DNA from: Hetaerina americana
Taxonomy: Eukaryota > Arthropoda > Insecta > Odonata > Calopterygidae
Assembly: GCA_022747635.1 (NCBI GenBank)
Contig: JAKTNV010000026.1
Coordinates: 5,204,007-5,268,006, forward strand
Reading direction: 5' to 3'
DNA: 64,000 bases
Made by a program: the position numbers and the translations under genes. Positions 45,170-58,475 of this stretch are shown piece by piece (the stretch's first letter is position 1; each line of letters starts with the position of its first letter). The notes below the pieces were generated by a model. That model saw only the letters and a program-made list of their open reading frames with translations. It searched no databases and was not told the origin of the DNA.

Positions 45170-45935
45170 CTCACTCATTGGCACGCTCCTGCCGTCACGG
45201 GGCGATGGAATACCGGGGAAGGGTAGCATACCGTTACGGGGATGTTGGTAAGGTGGAGAGTGGAGGCAGTTTTACGCGTGGCGGGGTCGAAGGCGGATAA
45301 GATGACGGGGGAGGGGGGTAGTGGAACAGCGAGAGATGAGCGAGAGGGGAAGAAGGGGCAGCGGGTAAGAAGGGGAGCGGCCAAGCGTGTGTGTGCGTGT
45401 GTCGATGGTGCGTGTGGTGCACGCGTATGAGCGGCGAGGCCGTTTGCGCGCTCGTTTGTCGGGGGAGGGACATCAAAGGGCACACCGCCGTCGTCGCTCT
45501 CGCTGGCCGCGGCAGTGGCGCTCTCTGTTCGGCGGCACTGTGCGAGCCACACACGACGCGGAAGACGAGGAGAGGGAGGGAGAGAGAGAGAGTGCTCAAA
45601 GGTGCGGGAGGGAGGATGGGGAGAGAGGGTGCGGATGGGGCTGCTCGGGAATCAGGAGGAGGGGACGAGGGAGATGGACAGGGGGGAAGTGAGACGAGTG
45701 AGCGGTAGGTGGGAGGAATGGGAAGGGAAGGAGGAAGCGAAGAGGTGGGACGAACATATCCACACTTTGGCGCTACCACCACCGCAAATATGTAATGTGA
45801 TGGGGAAGAAGGGACTGGGAACGGTCAGCCAACGGCGTGAAATTACCGCGGTCCGTGCGTGTACTCGTATACCTTCTTCGATGGGACTTCCAAGAAATGG
45901 CCTACGCTTTGGAATTGGTGTTTAAAGAAAAATTT
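45170..45935. other. GC-rich, purine-biased CpG island
   Basis: About 760 bases, G/A-rich on the plus strand with frequent CG. It includes a GTGT-rich patch at 45388-45425 and GA runs at 45565-45600. Frames of 101-182 codons on both strands are Arg/Gly/Glu or Pro/Ser rich and compete, so they are not called as genes. Confidence 0.45.
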
Positions 45936-47395
45936 CAGACTGGATCTTAACCGTCCGCTTTTATCTCACGGTTCATCTCCATTGTCCCCTCCATTAATTT
46001 CCTTTATTTTACTTCGCCTCCTCTTCTGTGCCCTTGAGAGGGAATTTCACGTTCGACATGTGTTCCCCGAGGCTCAATTTATTTCCCCACTGGTTATTAT
46101 GTATGGGAGATTGAGTAAAGTGAAGGGATTTAAACCTTTCATCACTTCAAGAATTTTCCGGTGAACTTCTTAGAAACTGATTCACCACTTTTTCGCTTCA
46201 AAAATGAATACATTGATCTTTGCATTCAGGTGGTCGGATACCTATTTTCTTACTAATGAACAACCTTGATAGCGAAAGGCCTTAGAGAAAATGATCAACA
46301 ACGATTAAAAAAAAAAATTTATCGGCCAATTCTGTTGATTGAGCAAAATTTTGTCCCCAGCATAAATCGAATTAAATGTCGCACATTCAAATTTTGAGCT
46401 TTTTATTCGGAATCAGGTAGTGAGATGGTAGTACATAACAGAAAGCCTAAATGTAGCCATTATCGGAAGTTTTAAAAGTTTGTATTAATTCAGCTGAATC
46501 CGTTAGACTGAATGAAAGATGATGCAAGAACATTTTGCGAAACTGTGTGATGCTTGTGATTTTTAATATTTTCCTACATTTTTTCAACATTTTTATTTGG
46601 CGGTAGTTGCACACAAAAATATCGAAGTGGCAAGACGGCTCGAAACGAATCTTGAATCAAAATCTCTATTTTAAAAAATTGTTTGCTCTAATTTTTACAT
46701 TCGACGAAATATATCATGTGCACAAGTATTAAGCGTCGATCATCGTTTTTAAAACTTCATTGATACGTTTTTAATTATACTCTATTCCGCAATGTTTTCG
46801 ATCGTATTTTAAATAAAATACGGCGGATTGACTGTAGTCCTTTTGATATTTCTTATACGCAGCTAATTCTACTGGTAATAGTGGGTCAGTCTAAATTATC
46901 TGGATCTCTCAAAGTAATACCTAAGCCCAACGGAAAACTGCTTATGCTGGTCAGCAGCTTTTTCTTCCTGAAACTGAAATGAAACTTTTCTCATATCGTG
47001 ATATCAGGATAAACAAAAATTCATTTTTTTATGCACGTTTATTTTATGCTTCGTAATCTTACCCCCTTGCTTGCCAGCCATGAGAATTTAGTTGTATGGA
47101 AGCAAAAGGTGATTGGTACACCTCGGCTGGCCGTAATGATCCCCAAGAGCCAATAGCAGTTTCCCATGGGCCATGTGTCCTCATAAAATCTTTATCCAAT
47201 ATACAGATATTTTGTTCCTTGAAAAAATTAATATTTGAGTGAGCAGGATACCCACGGTGTTTTTTTAAAGATGTAATTAAAATGCTTAATTATCGTCGCT
47301 TGCGATTCGAATCTATGCACCACCCTGAATACCCCAGAAAATGACTAGACTATAGTTGTAAAATTTTTCTAAACGTTCCTGAAACTAATTTTTTG
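45936..47395. other. AT-rich DNA, nothing recognised
   Basis: A 13-base match to the SINE body (CCGTTGGGCTTAG, as reverse complement near 46925) is too short to call. Confidence 0.35.
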
Positions 47396-47399
47396 GAAT

Positions 47400-47890
47400 T
47401 TCCCCCAAAATGGTGGTCGAATACATTTGTATGTCTGAAATCGTGTCATGACGCTTTCCTATCATCGCCAATTTTAAGTTTTGATACCTCAAGAAGTCGC
47501 ATGGGGCCAAATAGGCCAATACGGGGACATTCTTTTACTAAGGTACATCTTTGTCTTAGTCAATGCCTATAAGCTTGCTTTTATGAGTCGGTGCACTGCC
47601 ATGCAACAAAGACCATGGTCCCGGTATATTGGTCGAATTCGAAGGGTCCTGGTCCATAAACGATTCAAAACATGCAAGTAGCAGTCGGCGTTAAAAGTTT
47701 GATCTGTTGGCGTGAATTCCTTATGGGTAAGTCTTTCGAATGAAAGAAAATTGTGAGTGCAGTCCTGATGCGGCTCTTCTATTCTCTCACTCTTTTGGTT
47801 TTGGACTTTCTTGACATTGGATAACTCTGCTGAAAAGAAGACTAGTATACGGGAATCACATTGAAATTCAGGGAGCTCTTGCAATATATA
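47400..47890 (-). mobile_element. Mariner transposase C-terminal half, minus strand (decayed)
   Basis: The minus-strand frame 47884-47567 contains SNVKKVQNQKSERI and LTHKEFTPTDQTFNADCYLH followed by VLNRL, matching the mariner catalytic-domain pattern (PKKxRxxrSkxKxmLxxFFDxxGivHxEFvPxGQTvNaxyYxxVLxrL). Downstream in other frames it reads SPYWPIWPHATS (from hPPYSPDLAPCDF) and then, to about 47410, NWR, MTRFQTY and IRPPF-type remnants of LKGxRFDTxxxIQ. The DNA is plainly mariner, but many substitutions and frameshifts have destroyed the catalytic motifs. No terminal repeat was found. It may belong to the same lineage as the 5' remnant at 3304-3729. Confidence 0.8.
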
Positions 47891-49640
47891 TTTTCTTATG
47901 GCACTTGTATTTTATATTTTCTTTGTTGGTTTGATTTACAATTAGTTCAGTGCGCCGCGGCGACGTCCTTATGCCTCAATTTGGGAGAATCTTTGTATGG
48001 GAAATGCATTCATGGAACTCCGAGAAGTATAATTCCATGAAGGTATTCCTGTTGAGCAGGTACTACCTCTCTTCAGATGCTACCATTTTGAATTTCTTAC
48101 CATTTATCACCGAGTACACTGGATAACAATAATTGCAGCGCTCTTCTAGAATATTGCTTTTTTAATTTCGCCGCCGCTGTTTTAGGACTATTTAGAACGA
48201 TTCTCCTCTAAAATAACGAGTTAAATTTAATTTCTATTTCTAATTCTGAACAAATCGGGAATATTTGCAAAATTATTTACCCCCAAATGTTAGGTAGACC
48301 GATTTACATTTTTCTAGTACACCGGTTAGTGGGATAAATGCCATGTAATAGATGACTTAAGTTTTTGAATTTACACTTAAAGATCTTATAACGTCCCGCA
48401 AAATTCATTCCTATTCTTCCCTGACTCACCAAATTCATTGAAAGGAATGATAGTTTCTTAAGTAATGGATTGTATTATCTAGTTGAAAGCGCACTCGCTA
48501 TCACAAAGATATGAGTAACACCTAAACATTGGTCGTTTTCAAACTTGGTAATAATTTATTGAAAGGCATTGACATAAAACGTCCCTGATAGTTTTATAAA
48601 TTTCTTTAAATAGCTAAACATTTCTGACATTTGGCTACTCCTTTCTGAATGCATTTATGTTATAAAGGATATGGATATAGCAACAATTAATATCATAAAA
48701 AGCTATTTCATACTTATGTTGTCAAAAATGTCGCTTGTTGAAGTTTAAGGAAATATAATGATCAGCATGGCACGTTCATTTCATTATATTTTTATGACAA
48801 GAATCAAATGCTAAGGCATGCCTAGAATTTACCCATTTCGGAATTCTCCGAGTCAAAAATAAACTTCCTCTGAATATCTTGTCTCCTCAAAGGTGCCCCT
48901 CCTATAACTATTCAGACGTGGACTTCCCTGACCTTGAACCCAAAGGGTGTATTCCGACACGTATCATTGAAACAAAAGATTTGTCGTGAAAAAAAATCTG
49001 GAGATGGAATGAAAAATATGCGAAAAGTTCTAAGTATGAATATCAGAGCAACCTGCGATAGTACAATGGGTTTTCTACGGTGACCTCTTGAAGGACACTT
49101 GAGCTACCTTTCTCAAAGAAAATATATGGCATGCCTTGTCATTTGTCGTCCTGTACGTGATTGCCAGTCTTAAGCAAAACCAAAAAAGATAAGACAAGAG
49201 GCAACTTATCCAATCTTCAAACAAATAAGAGTGAGTTTACAATGCGTAACTTTGCGTGTCCCTTAAGCTATTTACTAGACAGACTGACGTCCCTACTGAA
49301 TTCCAACTACTTTCCGATGATGGAATACTAAAATGAGCACCAGGAAGTGAATTCAGCATCAAAAGGTTAAATAATTACTGTTTTCACCTCTATGTTTTTT
49401 GCAAAAACACATTCCCATCCCCCCAGCCTGGATTTATTAATAAAGTAAAATTTTCAACCTATAAACAATTATTTTATATTTTTTTATCCCTATAGACTTT
49501 ACAGAAGGTAATAAATAAAAATTAAAATTCCAATGCCGCAATACAATATTTGTAATGTTGGTATCAAACGTGGAAAACAACGTGCATTTTTCAGTAATTT
49601 TTTATCAAAATCCCAAGCCAGGGATCGATTAAAATAAAAA
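47891..49640. other. AT-rich DNA, nothing recognised
   Basis: No supported feature. Confidence 0.4.
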
Positions 49641-49644
49641 AACA

Positions 49645-49745
49645 GCCACTGTCTGTGTTTGAACCCTCAACCAGATGATGTAGAAATGTGAATTACTAGT
49701 TGTTACTTCGCTGGGTCCCCTGAAGTCTCGATAAGGTAAGACAAC
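49645..49745 (-). mobile_element. Possible tRNA-like SINE head, minus strand
   Basis: On the minus strand GAGGGTTCAAAC (49668-49657) resembles a B box. About 45 bases upstream, GGGGACCCAGCGAAGTAACA resembles the start of the tRNA-like sequence at 11126 (GCGACCCAGTTACTTTGG). It is weak and no cloverleaf closes. Confidence 0.28.
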
Positions 49746-51185
49746 AAGTTAAGCTATGTGTTAGCTTTTTTTGCCAGTGACACGAAGGTAAAATCCCGTG
49801 AACAACCATTAATAATGGTTTACTTGGATATCTGCGTGAGGGGATGTAATTATGCGCCAATTATGGCGCGGGATTTAGTTCTCCGAAAACACTGCGCAAT
49901 CCTACTTGTTTCCCACGTTTGTTGTAAATATTATCACGCCTAGGAAAATATTTTCTGTCTACCGATCAATTCCGAATATTCATTCTAATCTAGCAAAACT
50001 TATAAATTTTTGCTATATTAGAAGGATATTAAAACCATATGTTTTTTTATAAAATACGTGTACATTGATTTCTGTTAATGAGTCATCGAGTGTTCAAAGC
50101 GCATAAATTCAGCCTTGAAGGAACCCTCGTGGCCTCATAATAACATTAGGCGTTTCTAAAAGATAGAACTTGATTATTTGTTCAAAATGTCAAATCCTTG
50201 AACTTAAAATGCAATCCCCCATCACCTTCAGAGTCCTAGTAGGGTAGTAGTCAACAAGGTGTTAACTTCCTAAGAATCATTTATATTTGGGTATGATAAC
50301 ACCAAATAAATAGACTAAAACATTAATGGTTTGAGTCTCCAATCGTTTTATGTGGGGAGGGTCTCATAATTAATATTCCTCGGTGGGTAACTTATTCATG
50401 TGTTCTCTCCTGATGGCGTCCTTGATTGATATCGCCTCTATACTCCTCAGGGCATAATAATTTACATTGGTTTAATAAGAGCCTCTCATCGATATCCAGC
50501 TACATTAAGAATAAATATTTATCGAGTGTTTCGCAGCGCGTGCGTGGTCGTGACTCAGCAGCGAAATAGAAAGGAAGATGGAAGTGCGCCTGCGGTTTCG
50601 TAGATAGACAAATCAGCGGCGCCCGACGCATCGGGGCGTCGTCTTAAAGCGACCAACCAGGCAGCGACACCTGCACACAGCATCATATTCTACAAGTCCC
50701 TGCAAGGGATCGGGGACATAGACTTTTAGCCAAAATAACAAGTTAACACGAGTTTTAATCAAGAGTAATTGATCCACGCACAGAAATGGTGTCTATTGAT
50801 GGTATTTATGACAAATATTGTGATTAATCTAATTTCCTCCAGCCCATTGAGAAATAAAACAGATGGTGCAAATGTTCTCCGCATTTTCGTGGCAATAATT
50901 TTTTTTATTACGCTCAATAATTTAACAATAATCGAGAGTGCGTTTGAGATGTTATTTTTGGTATTCTGTGAATTTAGTCCGATATCACAAGGATTTTGTA
51001 TGGATTTTATTAATTCCTCAATTTCGAACGTATTTTGTACCATTTACGTGATTGGGGTACCAAAAGTTTTTTTATCGGTACTGTAATCGTATAGACGATC
51101 CCAGCGTACAGTATAATTTTTTAAAAGAAAAGAGGCGACGCCTAATATCTTATTTAAGAATCCCAAGCTGAATCTCATGGATTTC
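49746..51185. other. Non-coding stretch with a small GC-rich patch
   Basis: 50530-50690 is CG-rich, the rest AT-rich. Frames at 50759-51086 on both strands are complementary shadows with no domain. Confidence 0.35.
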
Positions 51186-51201
51186 CTTTTACTTTATCTA
51201 G

Positions 51202-51310
51202 CTCTTCGATGGACATTCTCTCAGGTGTATCCCGATGGGAAATAGGCAGAGACCGCCCGATCAGGCGAAATACCGTGGTTCTCCGCAGAGCCGGCCATTC
51301 TGAGGAGGAG
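51202..51310 (+). other. Exon-like segment with consensus acceptor and donor
   Basis: A pyrimidine-rich acceptor (TTCCTTTTACTTTATCTAG, ending 51201) precedes a 109-base segment that closes at GAG followed by the consensus donor GTGAGT (51311-51316). One frame is open throughout and contains an ATG at 51209, reading MDILSGVSRWEIGRDRPIRR then NTVVLRRAGHSEEE. The translation is not low complexity and the segment is CG-richer than its upstream flank. I recognise no protein family. It could be an internal or first coding exon of an unidentified plus-strand gene, or chance. Confidence 0.28.
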
Positions 51311-51745
51311 GTGAGTCCAGACTTTTTCGAGAGAGAGAGGTGGTGTCCCGGTTTTGGACGTGTAAATCCCTCCCATCCCGCATGCCTCCTTGCTCCCAAC
51401 CCCTCCCTCCCTTCGCTTCCTCGCACCACATTCGCACCATCGCACGCGGTCGCCCCGTGTCGCGGGGCTCAATAAACACCAAAGGATTGCCGCCCACTCT
51501 TAGAGCTCACCCGCGCCTTCCTGCCACCACCATCAACACCGAGCAGTTCTTTTCTACAGTCTTGTTTTTATTTCCTTCCCTCACCTCCCGACGTGGATTC
51601 CTTCTCGCTCCGCCTGTCCCCCGTCTCCTCCATTTCTCTATACCCACCCGCAGGAAGTCGCTCGCGGTCGTTTTCCCCCTCTTCCCTTCTCCCTCCCGTA
51701 GAGTGCACTTTTTAGCGCCTAGTTTTTTCTTTGACTTTTTACGAC
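51311..51745. other. GC-rich, pyrimidine-biased island
   Basis: C/T-rich from 51365 to 51700 with CG dinucleotides. The 155-codon frame through it is Pro/Ser/Arg/Phe-rich and has no domain. Confidence 0.4.
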
Positions 51746-51942
51746 CAGGTTCGATAAAGAAAATCTACAGGATATTGAACTCGAACTTGCGAATATTTTA
51801 TTTTTGATGAAGTTAACTTTCAGCGGAATGCTGAAAACTCCAAAAGGAGTCTATACCAAAAAAATGCTGAAATGTAGCACATTTCTTCCGTATTTCGAGA
51901 GTATAATTCATTTATCTCTAAACTTTTATGATATAATAATAT

Positions 51943-52045
51943 CTGATGATGTCGCAGCATGATGAAACTCTAACCAAAAAAATGTATACGAAAAGCAAAG
52001 TAAAGATTTGAATAAAAGTAAATAGTATTCTTAGCATTGATTTTC
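51943..52045 (+). repeat. Hammerhead-like motif, copy D (decayed)
   Basis: CTGATGA (51943-51949), T, then GTCG...TGAT as a weak stem, GAAAC (51964-51968). Stem III and stem I are lost. TTGAATAAAAGTAAATAGTA follows, comparable with the AATAAA and TACTAAGTATTTTC segment after copy B. Confidence 0.35.
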
Positions 52046-52095
52046 AACGGGTAGTACACCATTAATTCCAGGTAGAATTTTTAGTTATTCATAAA

Positions 52096-52097
<2 letters not shown>

Positions 52098-52155
<58 letters not shown>
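52098..52155. repeat. (TA)n microsatellite
   Basis: About 56 bases of pure TA repeat. It lies about 50 bases after hammerhead-like copy D. Confidence 0.97.
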
Positions 52156-52159
<4 letters not shown>

Positions 52160-54495
52160 CCAAATACCAAACCATGGTAGGTTTTCCCAAATGTGCTCAA
52201 TTTGAAAATCTGGAGAGACCCTGGACTACTTTCCCGCCTGTAAAACAGTTAAAATTTATCTTACTTTACGATGTTAATGGAAAATATAGCAGCATAAAAC
52301 AATTGAGGATAAATAGATATGGTAGATCTACAGGGTGTGGCGGCATAACTTGCTAATTTGCATAGCATTTGTCATTAAAATCAGAAAATAATGCTGCCGT
52401 GCCCTGTATTAAGGAAATATAACTCATAATTAGGATAGGAGAATAACTTGCTAAGGTTACGAACACGATTTACCTACCTATTCCTTATGACATATTGAAA
52501 ATTACACATTACATTTAAAAAGAAGGAACCTGAAGTTTTAAATTCATTGAGTAATCCTTTTAGCTCAGCAATACTTCAGCCGAAACTCTGACAAAAATAT
52601 TACCTATTCCGTTACTGTAGAAATCTCTTGAATAAATTTCATTGCAATGCTCGTGTTAGATGAAGTAACATTAAAGTCTACCATATAAACCAGTATATAT
52701 AAACATAATAACGGTATTTCACCTACAATACCATTCACTTTAACATTTTGTCAGTATTTGCATAAAGTTAGTTACCAACAAATGAGATTATTCTAACTCT
52801 TAAGAACATCATGAACCTCATTTCAGCATTTTGTTATTATGGAGATGCATTAATGTGCCTTTTCAAGGAAAGTAAACGGATGTATCTGGAATTAATTTTA
52901 AAATATATCCAAATACATGTGTTAAATTTGGCGATATAATTTAAATAAGAAAGTACGTGACAGGGAATATCTTAGCGAATTAATTTCCCGCAAGTTGGCG
53001 TGCACATGAATGAAGCACGTTTTGATTTGGTGAAAGGCCTGCCGATAATCAAGATTCAAATGAAACGATAGCCGAAAGACTTACTGGGAAGGCGTGGATA
53101 CAGCTGTCAGTAAAAACCGCTGAAAACTAATTGCTCGAAACAAGTTCATGAATTTTAAAAACAAATTACCAGCCTAAATTTGTATTTTCAATTATAACTT
53201 TCTTTTTAATGATTATTCAAACACTAAGTTTTAATTAATGCTACACGCACCATTTTTGGGATATGGGCGGAGTAGGAATGCCGATAGAAACTTCCCATGG
53301 GTATTCCATCACAAATGTTTAGTTGAACTCACTTTACGCCTTTGCGAATGTTCAGGAACTTGAATGCTAGAATTACAAAAGTATTCTGCTGAAAAAATAA
53401 TCCCTTAATCCATGAAGAATAATAGATAATGCCGCGGGATAACGATACCTCTATCCTAAGGATTTCTTGTGGACAACCCTGTGAAATTAATAGCATATCG
53501 AGAATTATGTTATTATCCAACGTGTTTTTTTAATGCTGATGAAAAGTTTTGATTCTGCGTTTGAAGGAAACTAAGGATGAATCATTTAAATATCATATTA
53601 ACTGTTCACGTAGACTCTCATGAGTAACAGCAGCCTTTTGCAATATCTCTTATGAAATACGAGTATACTCCTCATATTAAAGCGTAAATTTACCTGTGGC
53701 TTAAATGTCCAGAATTTACTAGAAGTAAATGGCAAATTACATTCTAACAACTTCCTCCCCCGATTCCCGTGCGTTATAATGTCGACATGTGTTCAATGTG
53801 CACTGTAAAACTTCATCATAGTAGAATGTGTCACCTAATTAGACTAGAAATAAATGAGATCTAAATATTCAAACTACTTTCTGTAACATTATCTTGGATT
53901 TCTCTAATTATTCCGTTTATATTTTCCGTACTTATGACAATTTAATGGAATAATGTTTTAACTCTGCCGAACAACTTTCCGCTTTTGACAGCACTGATAT
54001 GTGCCGAACTAAATTCATTTTATAATTGCATATATTAATTATTATTCTTCATTCTTTAATTACTCAATGGAATAAAATCGAATAGCCTGCCTGTTAACGG
54101 TCACAATGACTCACTTTAGATTTAACTTCTGTTTCAATCTCACTGACTTGGTAATTAACTGCGCTATGCCACTGACTACTGTTATCTTTCAACGATGAGT
54201 TCCTCGCTCTCATCGTTTGACCAACATATTGCATTTTTTTGTCCCCCATCGTCAATAACTCAATTTTCAATACATCGGCCAACTATTTTATGTATCGATA
54301 TCGGCGCCTTGGTCCAAATAATATTCTGATCATATTATCGAAAACTTGTTATTTTTTTTAAATAAGCAACGCCCTCCTCGTGAACAAACCGATGCGCTTT
54401 CTTAAAAAAAATAATCCCGAGCGTGGATGGCCAAGGGAATATCCTTGTTTGCTTTCACTTCCCGTCTCGCTTCATCATGCTCCATACACTCTTTG
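52156..54495. other. AT-rich DNA, nothing certain
   Basis: A minus-strand frame at 54282-54094 contains YVGQT, which resembles the GIY-YIG start of Penelope-like elements, but the rest of the domain is not convincing, so it is left uncalled. Confidence 0.35.
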
Positions 54496-54499
54496 AATA

Positions 54500-54715
54500 T
54501 TAACAAGCGTTTGCCACCGCCAAGTTGCCATCGCCGCCCCCCCCCCTTCTCCCTCTCTCCATTCCCCCTTCCCCCATTCCCCTCCACACACCCATCATCG
54601 GCTCTCCTATCCCAATCCTCTCTCTATCTTTGTATTACCTCTGCAGAGAGTCGGCGCGTGATAAACGTCCGGTCCAGATATGTATGGGATGGAATTCACG
54701 TTTCCCGGTCATAAT
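54500..54715. other. Short pyrimidine-rich island
   Basis: C/T-rich run including about ten consecutive C at 54537-54547. Frames are composition artefacts. Confidence 0.45.
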
Positions 54716-56155
54716 TTAGGGCGTGCCGGCATTTAAGCATTCTCGTTTCCCCGTCTCTCTCCATCATATTATACGCTCTAGAGCGGTTTTTAAAAGACGT
54801 TTTCAGTTTTCCCATTCCGAATAAGCTTTTAATTCGCTTCTCAATCAAGAGGAGGCTCGGGATTTCATTTTCAAAAAGTGATTACATACCATCGTCTCGA
54901 AAGAAATTAGAGTCCTTTAATCCAAAACGTATGGCGTTCGCAATTCGATGTGGGCATCTCTTAAAAGAGTGACCACGGATAGTCTCCATATTTCATCACA
55001 CGCGATTTCTGGAACACGGATGATGGATAACTTCCCATTCCCTTCCATTACCTCTCTTTTGATCTGCATTTTAAGAATGATTTTTCGCTTCGTAAAATAA
55101 TTTCGACGAGAAAATCAATGATCATGTGAATGAATAATGTTTTTATATGCCTCCATGCGATTTCTTACTTGAAAATGTACGTATTTAAAAGCGGATAACC
55201 ATATTTATCCCATTTAAAATCGTAAATTGAGATTTTACAGTGTTCTCCTTCGGATTTACGGTAACTTTTAATGATTCCAATTATAACATTTCTGTATTCG
55301 AACACAATAAGTGTTTTAAGTTACTCTCGCTAATGCATTCTAATTTCAAGTATTCAAATTTTGGATCTAAGATGATGATCGCCCCTATATTCCTCTTCTC
55401 CTCTGCGTAAAACCTTTTAGACATATAGTTGAAGTAAGTAATTGTCTCGCTATTAAGCTTACAAGCCCCATGCCACAACTATTCTGTCACGACCCGGGTT
55501 GAGACACTTCACGGCGTCTCTAAGTGGCGGATGACCTGACGTTAACTTGTCGAAACCAGAGTCGTGATAGGGAATCCTTGATTAAGTGAAAGCAGCAAAG
55601 TATCTTTGTATTCTCCTCTTCAATAATGGAGAGATACCACTAGATTAAGTCTGGGCTCTTGCGTTGCATTTTTCGACTCTTTACTTCAACAAAATAAAAT
55701 AATATGTGATTTGAGAAAAATCCGGTAAAGAGAAGGGAAAAATTCAAGTAAATATCCAGAAAGGAGCATTCGTGAACAGAAATTAGCCATGTTTTCGCCG
55801 GCTTCGAATGGCATCCTTCTCTTCCTAGCACTACATTTTTAGTTTAATGTAGTGACTTCACTTCATCAGAGAGTAAAAATATTAATATTTTGAACCGTGC
55901 CTAAACCTAGCCTATTTCTACACCAGAAGTTCATTTTACGAATCATATAAGTAATAAAAACCGTATCACGAGCACATCGCTATGTGATATAGATATGCTT
56001 TGAAAAAACAACATAAAGTACCTGTAGCAAATCTTTCTCTTTTCCTCACCTCTATATAAACTTTTATAACATCCATGATAGTTCGAGCGGTCGAAATATT
56101 TCAAGATTCCCCGGAATGCTGAGTCTAAAGTTGTTCCAGAAAACCACTCTCGTCT
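54716..56155. other. AT-rich DNA, nothing recognised
   Basis: No supported feature. Confidence 0.4.
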
Positions 56156-56159
56156 CATT

Positions 56160-56485
56160 TCTCCCGGGGGAAGCTACATAGCCATCTCGAACGTTTCAGC
56201 GGTTGTCACGGTTGGGAGTTTTCTCACCTTTTCCGAGCCTTTTCTTCCTTCCCTTTATGTGCTCCTCTGGGAACGATCGGTGCGACGTGCTCCGTCAGTT
56301 GCCGATGGTGTAGGCGCCGCCTCTCGGAGCAAGCGCTAGGAAGTTATTCGGCTCGAGGATCCAAGGCGAGAGGAATCGAGGATCACGCCCAAGATACTCT
56401 CCTCAACCCTTCCTCCTCTGTCGTATTTTTCCCGTCCAATCTCTCGTGACCCCGTGAGCTCCGTGCGATCCAGCAAACCACACCG
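56160..56485. other. Short GC-rich island
   Basis: CG dinucleotides are common (for example 56270-56400). No coding signal. Confidence 0.4.
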
Positions 56486-58225
56486 TCCTGAAATGTAGAG
56501 GCAGAGGTAAAAGGTAGGGAACTTGAGAAGAAGAATACTACTTAATGAGGTGTGAGAACTTCAAGCGTTTGAGGACGCCCGGTACGAACACGCGCTGTCT
56601 TCCAAGTCCCTGAAGTCATCCGGGTATCCTATAAAATTTAAATAATGAAGAAATAACTTGATTTCCTTGATTGAGCAAACAACGTGGAATTGATTTAGTT
56701 TGACGTGATGTGAAATTAAAAATTATGGTATTCTTTCGATAGAGTACAATAGTGCTTCCATTGAAGAAAAAGCGATGGAACATTAAAAAAAATGGCATGC
56801 TTGGGGTTCATGCCCGGTGTCAGGTGTACGTAAAGTGAATTCTCTATGCATCTTCAAGGATAGATGAATACATGAATATTGAATTTCAAGAAATCTGTTT
56901 GGTGTACGGAGGGGTAAACACATTCCCGATAGTCAATGGACTGGAATCGCTATTACAATGTTTACTCATTCATTCGGATAGCAGAAAGTAATAGCTTATG
57001 AGAGCGATGAGAAATAATTCCTCTGGTTTTAGAAAATGTCTCATTTTAAGGTAGCACTTTATTGATAGTATAAGTATTATATCATTCAAAAGATAAACGC
57101 CATTTATCTTTCTATTGTTTTATTCACATTCTGCAATTTAAATTACTCTGAGGTATTTATTGACATAAATCTCGTCACCAAGTATTACCCTGCCATAATA
57201 TTACCTTCAATGAGCCTTAAGGATAATATTAAATTGAACGGGGAAGTTATTTTGACAGTGTGATGTTTAATGGAAATCACGTTTATTGAATAATCGTTCA
57301 CTCTTGCGTAACGTTTCACTTTTTATATTCAAATCTGCATTTGGACAAATAAAAAGTCGTCATTAGGATAATTATATCTTCATAATTTTCTCGTTAACGG
57401 ATTCATGAATATTTAGGAAGTTCTAAAAATCATTTTAAAAATTGCAAGGCAAGGGTTTGTCAAATTTTTTCAAACTTGAGCTTAATATTGATGCTAAATA
57501 AGAGCGTTAGGCTTGTCTAAAGTGAGATGAAGTAATGCTTAAATATTGTTGTGGCTAATGATTCTGAAAGGATCTCAATGCAGGTATACTATTAGTATTT
57601 AGGGAGTATAACTAGGAATCAGAGATGCTCTCCATGAGAGCTTGTAAGCGAGTTGCCAAAATGAAATTTGAGAGTTGATTACTGTGCTGGGCTTGATCCT
57701 AACGCACCGCAACAACGCTAAAACCTAACGCTCTCTCTAAGTTGAGAGGGCTCAAGTTTAATTGGCCTCATCAAGCGGCTTACAAACAATTATAAAAAAC
57801 AGATTGCGTAGTCTCAGATCTTCGCAAATTTATTTGAATCAGTATTTACATTTCTCTTTCGATGTAATCATTAGGTATTGAGCTTAAGTCATCACCGGGT
57901 TTTTCATTTTCTCCAGCTCTTTTCTTTTCACGCGGATGTTAGATTTCGATCCCTTTACACCAGTTTGGCAGTTGTCCAGCGTTGCTCTAGCACATATGTA
58001 CAATAAGAAAAGACCATTGGTACGGTATTTCCCAATCTAAATGCGCTGGAAAGTCCCTCGTATGTGTACTGAATTGAAGTTGGAAGCGGGTTTGGGAGAG
58101 GCAGGACGAGGGAGGTAGAGTGGTTCATCCGTGTTTCTTTTTTATCCTCTCCAGGCTTTGGGGAAAAGAGTTGGGGGACTGAGGAAGTGAATAGCAGTAG
58201 ACAGGAGCAAAGAATGAAGACATCT
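56486..58225. other. AT-rich DNA, nothing recognised
   Basis: No supported feature. Confidence 0.4.
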
Positions 58226-58229
58226 CTTG

Positions 58230-58475
58230 CCACTTAAAGAGGAGTCGGAATTCCAGCGTTTAGGCCCCCGCGTAACTCATCCCTTCTCCCGTCCACGATC
58301 GCGGCCTCCTCGGCTCCACCGTTTGTTGTGTCTTTCGCGTCGTGACGGGCCCTTTATTTTCCCTCCCTCGCCAGTAAGGAAATCCGTGGTCGTGGAATCC
58401 ACGTCCACGTGGACTGACGTAACAGCGAGTGGGGCTCCTTCTCCCACATCCCTCCCAACTTTTAAGCATGGGCGA
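58230..58475. other. Short GC-rich island
   Basis: CG-containing, C-biased. Frames of 84 (plus) and 69 (minus) codons overlap without a domain. Confidence 0.4.

Noticed and set aside
45234..45782. 182-codon minus-strand frame
   Set aside because: Product of purine/pyrimidine bias, no recognisable domain.
46920..46940. CCGTTGGGCTTAG match (minus strand) to the SINE body
   Set aside because: 13 bases only, no neighbouring SINE blocks.
54094..54282. Minus-strand YVGQT motif suggesting a GIY-YIG nuclease
   Set aside because: Only the first few residues fit. The arginine and glutamate blocks and any Penelope-like RT nearby are missing.
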